Shown here: piece by piece, positions 21,691 to 32,965 of the stretch
Layout of the letters: the number at the start of each line of letters is the position of its first letter
Numbering within the stretch: the first letter of the stretch is position 1
DNA from: Siphonodentalium dalli
Lineage: Eukaryota; Mollusca; Scaphopoda; Gadilida; Siphonodentaliidae
Length of the DNA: 64,000 nt
NCBI GenBank assembly: GCA_032622095.1
Contig: CP136064.1
Coordinates: 144,789,954 to 144,853,953, forward strand
Direction of reading: 5' to 3'
Translations under genes and position numbers: made by a program
The notes under the pieces: model-generated
What the model was told of the DNA's origin: nothing
Seen by the model: only the letters and a program-made list of their open reading frames with translations
Database searches by the model: none

Positions 21691-22841
21691 TATGATTACG
21701 TCAGTACATATCACAGGGATTTGACAAGATGATAGTAAATAAAAAATAAAAGAGATATATAGATATATATATAGATATATAGATATATATATAGATATAT
21801 ATAGATATATAAGTAATAAATAAAGAATTTTTTTTAGTATCATGAAAATTAGAAACATGAAAAAACGTTTCGCTCGTGGCGCTCTCCATATTCATTGCTA
21901 TTATTACTGTTATACATCAACGTGATCGCTGTGATTTACATTTAGCATGGCATTGGCAATATCACCTTATGTTCTCTTTATATCATCGCAACGCCAGGTT
22001 TCATTTTCGAACCGTCCGCTGATTTCTTTGACAGGCCACCATGTACATCCGTCGTAATTAGTTGGCGGTGTCGGGCAAAATTGTACACAGATAATAAAAG
22101 GGCCGAGGAATCTCTGCCGTTTGCATCATGTTGTCCGAATATTTACAGGGCATGTTAATGTTATTAACGATGTAGCTATTGCAATATGTGATTTCCGCTT
22201 TAAATTGTTTACTTCTGTGTTATCACATATATTTCATTATGAAAAAAATATGACTTAAACACACATATTTGTGAGCATATACGTAACTTTTTCCATCTGT
22301 GACAACTGACAAATAAAAACCAGTAATCGACTGTTTTTTATATGTCTGTTGCAATCATACAAAATCGGGTAGGGGAAATCATACTGACAAAATCTCAGCA
22401 ATCATGGAACTTATTACATAAACAATGTATAACACTTTCGTTAAATCTTGTAAAATAGTTCATGGGAGATCTGATGCATGCATCTTCTTTTCTTGTGTGT
22501 TATTAGCGGATGGTACACAATTATCTTCGTGATTTAAGAATTAATAATACGAGTCGTTCGGAACTAAATTACTTTGTAACACAACACTGTTATATCGGGA
22601 TGAGAAAACGAGCAACAGTGTCACTAACATATCAAAGATTAAGGTCAAAATATTCGGACCACTGCTGCAAACAACTTCGCCCAAGAGTTTATCAAGTTTT
22701 ACTGGACACCGTACCCAGCAGCGTGTCATAGATGGCAGCCAACTTGATGGCAGCCAACTTGCCGTTGCGGTGATATAAAGAGAAAATAGGTGATGTAGTC
22801 AATGCGAAGTTAAATTTCAGCCACATGCGGTCATATTGATG
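21691..22841. other. Unassigned sequence with a TATAGA microsatellite
   Basis: A (GATATA)n tract lies at about 21,752-21,812. Around 22,455-22,500, a block of about 45 bp (CTGATGCATGCATCTT, TTTTCTTGT) matches 6,670-6,715 with changes. No gene seen. Confidence 0.5.
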
Positions 22842-25589
22842 TACTAGCAGGGTTACCCGGCGTTGCCCAGGTTAATGTATGCTGTGGATATTTGTTGAGA
22901 ATAGAGAATGCTCTTGCTTAAAGTGTTATACGTTTTCTCATAAATTGTATATTCATGATTATTACAGTCATGGAATATAAGTAGTGGCTCAGCTTGTCAA
23001 TTGTCATTCTGTTTATCGCGATTAATCCGTTCCACCAATAATGAAGTACTTATTTGTTTACAACTGCGTATACATTAGACGTTATAATATGATACATGAC
23101 CATCATAAACACATTAGTTCGATAAAAGATGATAATTGGGTTTTACATATTGAGATGTATCAATCAATCTAGTGGGTTGGACTAAGATATCGAGGACACC
23201 TGGCTATCATATCTCCACGAAGATACAGATGTTTCAAAGAAATTTCCAGGTGCTCCTCTGTTCATGGTGCTATATATTGGCTAAATATTCTTAGTTTAAA
23301 CGAAATGTTGCTGCGCAAATATATCAGCTACATGTGCCAGGCACAGCGATATTTTGAGTTGTTTATGTGTCAGTCGATGAGTCTGTTCTAAAACCCTTGT
23401 CAGATGTCAGTATTGGTAGGATCCTGAAAAGTCTTGTGCTACTAACTGCATTTTCTTGTATATCAGAAGAAACTATATTTGACTGCACACTGTGACCACT
23501 ATTTTTGAACAGGCCTTCCATATCTCTTGACAAATTGTAACTTTTTGTGGAAACTGTATTGAATGGAACAGACTAAATTTTGTTATTATATATATGCAAT
23601 CCTCTGACGGTTCGAAGTCTCTCAGTTTGCACGAATATATGTATCTCTTCAATAGAATGATAAATATATGTTTAATGCTTCTTCTAGTTATCTCTTTTTG
23701 CTAGCTCATTGTGTGAATGCCTTGATTGCCATTCCCATATAAATATGACTGTTAAGAAGATATAATTGTTCAAGTGACGTATGTGGGTCACCATATGTCG
23801 GGATTGTGAAATGTGAACGCCCAACTACTTAAAATGATATGGAGATGGCCTGGTGACTGTATATAACTTATATGTGGATATCGGCGAATAGCAATCTTAT
23901 CAATGATAGTGCATATCCGCTCGCCATCCGTGACGCAAACGACACCAAATGTTATTTAATTCATGGTATATCATTAGAGAAAAACGTGTATGAATTTGGT
24001 GGAATTTGGTTTATTAAATCAATTGTTGATGCAACGCTGACTCGAACAACGCCATGTTGCGAAGGTGATTATGTATTCGTTTGGCGGAAATCAGCGACAA
24101 AACTATTTCACCATATATTTTTAATTTCCCCTCCTCCCAACAACAGCGTCGTTTTAGAAAATTTTAACCCTCACCATTATCTTCCTTGTAAAAAGTTACC
24201 CCTCTTAGAACGCCTTGGTGCCACCTCGATTGTACCGCGTGAAGTTATATATAGAACGCACACAGACAGACAAAAAGACAGACAGACAGCACGATTTTAT
24301 TTCTTGTATCATTTGAGAAGAACGTGTCTGAATTTGATGGTACTAAAATATTTTGTATCAGTTTTGGTGACCCTCCTGTCCCTATTTCGGACTCAAGCTG
24401 CACACATTAAGACTCAATAGAGATTAGAGATGCATATATATGAAATTGGTGAATATTGGCGAGTATACAAGTTCGTATCAAATTTAAGGTCCCCATATCT
24501 CTCACCCATAGGGCACCGATTTGGTGTATCTAAACCACACGATAAGATTCCTCGTAAAATCACGGAGAAGAATATGTATCAATCTGGTGGAAATCGGCAC
24601 TAAACATATAGATATAATTTGTTGTGTCCCTCTCATCTCTATACACTTGTGACATCCTTAAACCACACGATTACACTCCTGATATCATGGAGATGATTGT
24701 TTATAAGTTTGGTGATAATCGGCGACTAAACAATTTTTTTTATCAAATTTGGTGCCAATCCATCCCCTCTCCATCTCTCACCCAAACATCACCACTAAGG
24801 CGTCTTTAAATCACGATTAGATTCCTCGTATCATGGATAAGAACGTGTATCAATTTGGTGGAAATTGGCGCTAAAAAAATTGTGCATCAATTTTGGTGCC
24901 CCTGTCCCTTTCACTGCAACCCTGACACGAATGAGGCCATATTTGACAGATAAAAGCCACACCATTAGACTCCTCATAACATGGGGATGATTTTGTATAA
25001 GTGTGGTGGCAATCGGCGACTTATTATCAAATTTAGTGCCCACCCCTCCCAATCTCTCATCCAAAAACAACAATTTGGCGTTGTTAAATCGCACAATTAG
25101 ATTCCTTGTATCACGAAGAAGAATATATATCAATTTGGTGGAAATCGGCGCTAAAATTAGTTTTATCAATTTTGGTGCCCCTCTCCCCTTCCGTTCATCC
25201 TTGACTCAAACGACGCCACTTTTGACATATTTAAACCACACCGTTGGATTCTTCATATAATGGGGATGATTATATGTAAGTTTCGTGGCAATCGGCGACA
25301 GAAAACAAAATCTGCCCCCCCCTTCCGGGCACCCCTGACGCGAACGGCGCGACTTTTGCCATACTTAAACCACCCCATTAGATTCCTCATATTATGGGGA
25401 TGATTATATATAAGTTTGGTGGAAATCGGCGACAAATTTTTTTTCTGCCCCTCCCCTTTTTCTGCCCCTGACAACAACGGCGTCACTTTAGAAAATTCTA
25501 ACCCCGACCATTATCTTTCTCGTAAAAAGCTACTCCTAGTAGACCCCTTTGGCATCATCTAGATGGTCCCCTGTGAATTTCTATAGAAC

Positions 25590-25624
<35 letters not shown>

Positions 25625-25646
25625 TTCGCAAATATAGATATAGATA
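22842..25646 (+). mobile_element. 2.8-kb ACTAGC-headed modular element, copy A
   Basis: It starts TACTAGCAGGGTTACCCGGC and ends (GACA)n, TTCGCAAATATAGATATAGA. The middle carries about nine diverged modules of 127-147 bp, each with a box like AAGTTTGGTGGAAATCGGCG (near 23,990, 24,441, 24,579, 24,706, 24,852, 24,999, 25,131, 25,278 and 25,411). A first tail-like block (TCTTCCTTGTAAAAAGTTAC...CAGACAGAC) at 24,130-24,290 repeats the true tail at 25,480-25,620. The element thus looks partly dimeric. The 182-codon frame at 23,872-24,420 runs through head, module and (CAGA)n and is not a gene. Copy B has the same two boundaries in different flanks, which defines the unit. No enzyme is encoded, and I do not know its class. 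Confidence 0.8.
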
Positions 25647-26030
25647 ATAGATAATAGTCATAATAGCAATCTGTCTGAAGATTGCTACAATCAATAAAGT
25701 TTTGGCTTTCCTATTTTCCGAGGCAAAAATTTTATAGATAAACATTTGTATGTCAAATCACTAATCCCCTTGATTCATTCCTATACTTTTATTACTATTT
25801 ATTATTATTACTATTTATTATTATTTGTATATATTTATTATTATTATTATTTATTATCATTCTGACAAACTCCTGTGGTACGTATGGACAACCCAAAACA
25901 CGTACGTCCATCTATAAAATGATAAATGTATGTTTCATAGGAGTGCCTGTATTTCTGGCCAACTTGGGATATATACGATCACGCCAGTACGTATGGACCG
26001 TAGAACGGCGACATGTCACTCGAATTAAAT

Positions 26031-26590
26031 CCAAAGGTTCGCTATTCCCAAGCCAATGTTCATTATACCGAAGTTTCGCTATTCCCAACGTTCTCTATAT
26101 TCCTCGATATTCAGAAGGTTTTTATAACTTGTTATTTTGAAGTTTCATTCTATATTCTAAAGTATTGAGAGGGTTCTTTATCATAAGACTCTTTTTATGA
26201 AGGAAATAACTTAAAGGTACTCAATCCGATAAGACGCTGCTAAATTACTCTTTCTTTGGCTTCGGTGGGAAAAAAAAAATTTGATTAGTGTTGAGAAACC
26301 CACCCATCAAAGCTCAGAGTAATTAGATATCGATCTTTGCAGTTGCTATTTTTATTGTTTCTGGGCCTAATCGTGCCAGAAGGACATCGAGGTCTAACGG
26401 GCGGTCTTCCAGATAAAGATGGATAACTGTAAAATCGTGGTAATAATAACTACTTGGTATTAGAGTTGTCCATCTTTTCTGGTTAAATACGCCCAGAATA
26501 CCATATCTTCAGAATAGCGAACCTTCTGAATAAGAACCTTTGGAATAGCGACCCTTCGGAATATGGAACCTTCGGAATAATGAACCCGAT
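26031..26590. mobile_element. Element with GGTTCGCTATTCC-type repeated ends
   Basis: The left end repeats GGTTCGCTATTCCCAA and TTCATTATACCGAAG. The right end carries the complement in several units (GAATAGCGAACCTTCTGAAT, GGAATAGCGACCCTTCGGAA, GGAACCTTCGGAATAATGAA). The unit of about 20 bp is repeated with changes inside each terminus. The body contains the TTAA family B fragment. Confidence 0.65.
26215..26440 (+). mobile_element. TTAA MITE family B, 3'-truncated copy
   Basis: After TTAA (26,211-26,214) it reads AGGTACTCAATCCGATAAG and continues collinear with 37,917-38,130 (TCAAAGCTCAGAGTAATTAG, AGATGGATAACT-TAAAATC). The right terminus found at 38,360 is missing. Confidence 0.75.
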
Positions 26591-26661
26591 CCTGTATGAA
26601 GAGCCCATGACACGTCCATCAATAAATGTATACATGTTTCATGTGACTGTTTATATATACA

Positions 26662-29460
26662 TACTAGCAGGGTTACCCGGCGTTGCCCAGGTTAATGTAT
26701 GCTGTGGATATTTGTTGAGAATAGAGAATGCTCTTGCTTAAAGTGTTATACGTTTTCTCATAAATTGTATATTCATGATTATTACAGTCATGGAATATAA
26801 GTAGTGGCTCAGCTTGTCAATTGTCATTCTGTTTATCGCGATTAATCCGTTCCACCAATAATGAAGTACTTATTTGTTTACAACTGCGTATACATTAGAC
26901 GTTATAATATGATACATGACCATCATAAACACATTAGTTCGATAAAAGATGATAATTGGGTTTTACATATTGAGATGTATCAATCAATCTAGTGGGTTGG
27001 ACTAAGATATCGAGGACACCTGGCTATCATATCTCCACGAAGATACAGATGTTTCAAAGAAATTTCCAGGTGCTCCTCTGTTCATGGTGCTATATATTGG
27101 CTAAATATTCTTAGTTTAAACGAAATGTTGCTGCGCAAATATATCAGCTACATGTGCCAGGCACAGCGATATTTTGAGTTGTTTATGTGTCAGTCGATGA
27201 GTCTGTTCTAAAACCCTTGTCAGATGTCAGTATTGGTAGGATCCTGAAAAGTCTTGTGCTACTAACTGCATTTTCTTGTATATCAGAAGAAACTATATTT
27301 GACTGCACACTGTGACCACTATTTTTGAACAGGCCTTCCATATCTCTTGACAAATTGTAACTTTTTGTGGAAACTGTATTGAATGGAACAGACTAAATTT
27401 TGTTATTATATATATGCAATCCTCTGACGGTTCGAAGTCTCTCAGTTTGCACGAATATATGTATCTCTTCAATAGAATGATAAATATATGTTTAATGCTT
27501 CTTCTAGTTATCTCTTTTTGCTAGCTCATTGTGTGAATGCCTTGATTGCCATTCCCATATAAATATGACTGTTAAGAAGATATAATTGTTCAAGTGACGT
27601 ATGTGGGTCACCATATGTCGGGATTGTGAAATGTGAACGCCCAACTACTTAAAATGATATGGAGATGGCCTGGTGACTGTATATAACTTATATGTGGATA
27701 TCGGCGAATAGCAATCTTATCAATGATAGTGCATATCCGCTCGCCATCCGTGACGCAAACGACACCAAATGTTATTTAATTCATGGTATATCATTAGAGA
27801 AAAACGTGTATGAATTTGGTGGAATTTGGTTTATTAAATCAATTGTTGATGCAACGCTGACTCGAACAACGCCATGTTGCGAAGGTGATTATGTATTCGT
27901 TTGGCGGAAATCAGCGACAAAACTATTTCACCATATATTTTTAATTTCCCCTCCTCCCAACAACAGCGTCGTTTTAGAAAATTTTAACCCTCACCATTAT
28001 CTTCCTTGTAAAAAGTTACCCCTCTTAGAACGCCTTGGTGCCACCTCGATTGTACCGCGTGAAGTTATATATAGAACGCACACAGACAGACAAAAAGACA
28101 GACAGACAGCACGATTTTATTTCTTGTATCATTTGAGAAGAACGTGTCTGAATTTGATGGTACTAAAATATTTTGTATCAGTTTTGGTGACCCTCCTGTC
28201 CCTATTTCGGACTCAAGCTGCACACATTAAGACTCAATAGAGATTAGAGATGCATATATATGAAATTGGTGAATATTGGCGAGTATACAAGTTCGTATCA
28301 AATTTAAGGTCCCCATATCTCTCACCCATAGGGCACCGATTTGGTGTATCTAAACCACACGATAAGATTCCTCGTAAAATCACGGAGAAGAATATGTATC
28401 AATCTGGTGGAAATCGGCACTAAACATATAGATATAATTTGTTGTGTCCCTCTCATCTCTATACACTTGTGACATCCTTAAACCACACGATTACACTCCT
28501 GATATCATGGAGATGATTGTTTATAAGTTTGGTGATAATCGGCGACTAAACAATTTTTTTTATCAAATTTGGTGCCAATCCCTCCCCTCTCCATCTCTCA
28601 CCCAAACATCACCACTAAGGCGTCTTTAAATCACGATTAGATTCCTCGTATCATGGATAAGAACGTGTATCAATTTGGTGGAAATTGGCGCTAAAAAAAT
28701 TGTGCATCAATTTTGGTGCCCCTGTCCCTTTCACTGCAACCCTGACACGAATGAGGCCATATTTGACAGATAAAAGCCACACCATTAGACTCCTCATAAC
28801 ATGGGGATGATTTTGTATAAGTGTGGTGGCAATCGGCGACTTATTATCAAATTTAGTGCCCACCCCTCCCAATCTCTCATCCAAAAACAACAATTTGGCG
28901 TTGTTAAATCGCACAATTAGATTCCTTGTATCACGAAGAAGAATATATATCAATTTGGTGGAAATCGGCGCTAAAATTAGTTTTATCAATTTTGGTGCCC
29001 CTCTCCCCTTCCGTTCATCCTTGACTCAAACGACGCCACTTTTGACATATTTAAACCACACCGTTGGATTCTTCATATAATGGGGATGATTATATGTAAG
29101 TTTCGTGGCAATCGGCGACAGAAAACAAAATCTGCCCCCCCCCCTTCCGGGCACCCCTGACGCGAACGGCGCGACTTTTGCCATACTTAAACCACCCCAT
29201 TAGATTCCTCATATTATGGGGATGATTATATATAAGTTTGGTGGAAATCGGCGACAAATTTTTTTTCTGCCCCTCCCCTTTTTCTGCCCCTGACAACAAC
29301 GGCGTCACTTTAGAAAATTCTAACCCCGACCATTATCTTTCTCGTAAAAAGCTACTCCTAGTAGACCCCTTTGGCATCATCTAGATGGTCCCCTGTGAAT
29401 TTCTATAGAACACAGACAGACAGACAGACAGACAGACATTCGCAAATATAGATATAGATA
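26662..29460 (+). mobile_element. 2.8-kb ACTAGC-headed modular element, copy B
   Basis: Same head, modules, internal tail-like block and tail as 22,842-25,646, with only a few substitutions plus run-length differences (C10 instead of C8, fewer GACA units). The left flank (TATATATACA) and right flank (TGGGTCAATATTG) differ from those of copy A. The 182-codon frame at 27,692-28,240 is identical to that in copy A and is likewise not a gene. From 28,829 onward this copy also corresponds to sequence after the assembly gap (46,093 on). Confidence 0.8.
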
Positions 29461-29769
29461 TGGGTCAATATTGAAAAAAGGTGCAAAATGGTGTTACTTG
29501 GGTTGGCATGAACACATGTCTATGATGTCACTTAGGCTGAATAGGTCATTGTCGCATGGTTTCTGGCAAAAAGACACCCAGGATCTCTTAAACTGTCAAA
29601 AAGACACCCAGGATCTCGTAAACTGTCAAAAAGACACCCAGGATCTCAAAGTCTCGCCAAATAACGGGAATTTTGTTTAGTCGTCTGCTATTATTACCTC
29701 TTTAGAGGGCGTTCTCTAGTAGATTAACAGTATTTTACCCGAACGGTAAAAAGCCATAACACCCGGCAT

Positions 29770-29818
29770 CAAACCGGATGCGGGCCGTTAACGATATTAA
29801 CGGCCCGCATCCGGTTTG
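29770..29818. repeat. Perfect 22-bp hairpin
   Basis: The arm CAAACCGGATGCGGGCCGTT (plus AA) at 29,770-29,791 pairs with 29,797-29,818 across a 5-base loop CGATA. Repeated at 47,070-47,118. Confidence 0.92.
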
Positions 29819-30098
29819 CGATTTTTCTAGAAATCCAATTGAATGCAACCTTATTTGTTAAAATAAGTTCATAGTATATTATTACTGAAATTTTACTGTA
29901 GTAGATGTAAATGATGTAATAACTGACCAACAACAAGTATAAAGTGTTAACTAACAAATGGAATAAATTAGATTTCTGACTGAATTTTCGTTAGATATGT
30001 CCCTATTTTCGTGGTAAATAATATAATTAGTCACGTGACAATTTGTTTGACAACAATCAGACGACACATGGTTTGAATTGTGATCGTTTTGAAAAAAA

Positions 30099-30317
30099 AT
30101 GTCTCATTCAAGTGAATTGGATGAAGAGTCATTAAATGCTTTTGAAAATAGTTCTAAACCTGCATGAACCACAAAATCAACACTGTGGGGAGTGAAAAAG
30201 TTCTCAGAATGGCTTTCAAACAGAAATAAACAATGTGATTTCTCTCAAATCTCTCCTGACGAACTGGCCTCTCTTTTGCGGAAATTTTACGCTGAAGTCA
30301 AGCCATTTCTGATGTAA
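30099..30317 (+). pseudogene. Fragment resembling a Crypton/KIAA1958-like (DUF3504) protein N-terminus
   Basis: One frame from the ATG at 30,099 runs 72 codons with a single internal TGA (30,165-30,167) and ends at TAA 30,315. After the TGA it reads TTKSTLWGVKKFSEWLSNRN, then FSQISPDELASLLRKFYAEV. The pattern (T-K-S-T-x-W-x-V-K-x-F-x-x-W, then P-x-E-L, then FY-x-E-V) is what I know from the N-terminal SAM-like part of Crypton-derived tyrosine-recombinase proteins such as KIAA1958, ZMYM and QRICH1 relatives. Only this part is present; the catalytic recombinase region is absent. It therefore looks captured by, or left in, the surrounding Mutator-like element. An identical copy is at 47,399-47,617. 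The assignment rests on remembered family pattern, not on a search. Confidence 0.55.
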
Positions 30318-30450
30318 AGCTTGATGCTGGGTCAGATGGAATAATAACGATTCCACCAAGTTATTACATGTATTTCATTTGACATATTGTTGCTTACTCA
30401 CTCATCCATGTTCTAGTTGGGTTTCATTTCAGAAAGTGGTAATAATAGTA

Positions 30451-30625
30451 ATAACTTGATTTTGTCGGGCGTTATGGTTTATTAACGGCCCTCCAGAAAT
30501 GATTAACAGCCCTCGGGCCATTAAAGGCCCTCGACTTCATCTCGGGCCTTTAATGAACCCCTCGGGCTGCTAATCATTTCTGGAGGGCCGTTAATAAACC
30601 ATAACGCCCGACAAAATCAAGTTAT
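30451..30625. repeat. 175-bp long hairpin
   Basis: Arms from ATAACTTGATTTTGTCGGGC (30,451) to GCCCGACAAAATCAAGTTAT (ending 30,625) are almost perfectly complementary over about 75-80 bp. In the second copy (47,751-47,896) the left arm lacks 29 bp, corresponding to 30,494-30,522. This could be a foldback MITE inserted in the larger element. Confidence 0.88.
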
Positions 30626-30711
30626 TGGTATATTAATATTATGATCATTATTTGTTTGTGATCGGAGTGAAATATCAACGAAATTTAATTCGGCTTTGAG
30701 TCTGACTGACA

Positions 30712-30774
30712 GCATTTAAACTAATTTATTGTATAATGCGCTCTAAATGTATCTATAATAATAATAATAATAAC
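30712..30774 (+). mobile_element. Non-LTR retrotransposon 3' terminal fragment
   Basis: GCATTTAAACTAATTTATTG, TATAATGCGCTCTAAATGTA and TCTATAATAATAATAATAAT match the last 60 or so bases of the LINE whose minus-strand 3' end is at 41,979. An old, strongly 5'-truncated copy of the same family or of a SINE sharing its tail. Confidence 0.8.
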
Positions 30775-30947
30775 AGCGCAATTCCGCATCCTTGATAGTT
30801 GGACCAATATTAATAGCAGACGACTAAACAAAATTCCCGTTGTTTGGTGAGACTTTGAGATCCTGGGTGTCTTTTTGACAGTTTAAGAGATCCTGGGTGT
30901 CTTTTTGCCAGAAACCATGCGACAATGACCTATTCAGCGTCACTTAG

Positions 30948-32965
30948 CATGCTAATAACCTGCAATAATTTTATTTATTTTTGATGGTGGTATCATCAGG
31001 GGTTCCTTGAAAGTATCATAAGTGAACTTCTTGAGATTTCAAATTTATTCTAAGCACATTATTAGAGCCACATACCAGTTTTACTGATGTTACTGGTCAT
31101 ACTAACCTAATTTCATGAGAAATTCTCAAGATAAATATATGGCAAATGATACATATTTATTGTTTTTATTTATCACAAAACTCTGCTTTTTGTGAAATAT
31201 CTCACCAAAACATGTGACAAGACATCATATTTCAGATTTTTGCTTGTTTTGCACTGTTACTGATTTCTGTGTCATTGGTGTTACCATATTGATAATTCTC
31301 CTTAAGATAATAGGAATTAGTCTAGGATAAGAAAACATCACTGGTTGGTAGAATATTTCAAGGTAATTGCTTGGAAAGTTAAAGTAATGGCATCAACTGT
31401 TTGTTTTTAAAAATTTATTACAGATTCTCAAAATATCCTTGAGTATGTTAATTGCTTGTCATTGGTGTTGCCGCCTTATGGTAAAAATATGTTTTATAGA
31501 ATAAAACGGATTTATATACATTTTAAACATTAAATGATTCTTTGTAAAAAAATTGAGAAATGGCAAACAAAATTCATTGATTTCTGTGTTACCACAAAAA
31601 AGTAACACCAATTACATGATAATGAGAAATCATCAAAATTCATTTTCCAGTTGCAGATGAAATAGTCTCAAAGATATTTTCAGGGTAATGGACCTCCATC
31701 TACAAAACCAAATAAGTTTTGTTACGTCTTATTTTCATTTACTACCGGTATTTCATTTGTAAAACTGAAAGAACCTAGAATTTGTTTAAATAATACATGA
31801 TCACATTTTTGGATAATTGGATGACAACTAAAATGGATAAACAAATCTCTTTGAATCCATAATAGAGAAAACAAGATTGAAAGACGGCCTGGGGAAACTT
31901 TCAAAGCTGAAAATTAATAAAGTGTTTGAAGTTAAAAGTATAAAGGGAAAAGATAATAAATGTGAGGTATTAACAAGTATGTTAATGTCTGCAGGGATGT
32001 GGCTAGATCTCTGTTGGGGAGGGGGTGTTGAACGGTGTTCACCTTGGAATTTCAAACTGCACCCAAACCCCCTTGAACTAAACCAAACTCCCAAGTTTAC
32101 ATAATTTCACTCCCCCCACTTGGGTTCTGTGATTTCGACCAACTGTTCCCTCACAATCCTGGATGGTAGCACATTCTAAATGGATCATTAGTCTTGTGGC
32201 CACTAGTCAGGGGCGGAACAGAATCCACTGGGCCAGTATGAGACAATTTTGAGATCTGAACCAGGAAATTTCAAAATCATAACAAAAAGTGGTCTAACGC
32301 CAGGTGAATTCAAATACACCCCAATTTGTTTTTCTTAAATTAATTAGAAGTTTTTGATGACCACATGAGAAGGAGCAGGAGACAAACCAGGCCATGCATT
32401 GGTAGGTGTGAGAAAATATTGAAATCTGAACATGATGGAAATCGCAAACTCCTAGCATCTAGACTGTCCTCAATCTTTCCATTGTTGGAAATTTCCAACC
32501 TGACAACGCCCCTGAGGTTGGGAAATTTTCAACCAATGGCCATGTCAATCCAAAATTTTGAAGAAAAAAAAAACTAGGAAAATATGCAAATGTTGGTCTA
32601 AATACAGCAAACTCCCCACTAATAAATTATTGGAAAATCAAACTACGAGAACAATTTCAACCTCTTGTTGGTGTGAAATTTCCAACTAATGTATCAGGTA
32701 TGAGCTTTCCAACTGTATAATCTGATTATATTGCATTCAAACTGCTTGAAGTACTAAACACACGAATAGCCAATAGCCAGTTGTTAGTTCACAAACCTGC
32801 CACCTATGGTACTATTTCCCCTTTTAAATGTTATGTATCTTGTTATTTGTTTGAAATGTTGTGTTTTTTATAGGAAAGGAGAATTATTTCTAAAGCTAAA
32901 TCCAAAAATGTCATTGGTGTTGCCATCATGTCATTGGTGTTACCGTAATAAAATTCATCTCTTAA
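30948..32965. repeat. Intergenic stretch with a recurring GTCATTGGTGTTRCC motif
   Basis: The 15-mer occurs at 31,271-31,285, 31,458-31,472, 32,910-32,924 and 32,930-32,944, with a partial inverted copy at about 31,600-31,612. A hairpin CCATTGTTGGAAATTTCCAA...GGGAAATTTTCAACCAATGG lies at about 32,477-32,537. Open frames (31,828-32,094 minus, 31,877-32,104 plus, 32,365-32,577 plus) carry no motif I recognise. Confidence 0.55.

Larger units (their letters stand above)
25647..26661. other. Spacer between the two 2.8-kb elements
   Basis: Contains a TTA/ATT-rich low-complexity tract (25,790-25,860), an inverted-repeat element at about 26,031-26,590 and a TTAA MITE fragment at 26,215-26,440. No gene. 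Confidence 0.6.
29536..30938 (+). mobile_element. Mutator-like element with 30-bp-repeat termini and a gene fragment
   Basis: The ends GCTGAATAGGTCATTGTCGC and the complementary ...GACCTATTCAGC are flanked by a perfect 9-bp duplication GTCACTTAG (29,527-29,535 and 30,939-30,947). The left inverted repeat is 157 bp (29,536-29,692) and holds three copies of a 30-bp unit (CAAAAAGACACCCAGGATCT...). The right one is 127 bp (30,812-30,938) and holds two, so they differ by exactly one unit. The 9-bp duplication points to a Mutator-like transposase acting in trans. Inside lie a 22-bp-arm hairpin (29,770-29,818), a broken coding fragment (30,099-30,317), a 175-bp hairpin (30,451-30,625) and a LINE 3' end (30,712-30,774). 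No MULE transposase is present. Confidence 0.88.

Noticed and set aside
23872-24420. 182-codon open frame, identical at 27,692-28,240
   Set aside because: It spans the repeat head, one module and the (CAGA)n tract (giving THTDRQKDRQT). Its identity in both places reflects the DNA repeat, and no protein motif is present.
29567-29656. Three 30-bp repeats resembling a CRISPR array
   Set aside because: The repeats are contiguous with no unique spacers, and they form part of a transposon terminus in an animal-type genome.
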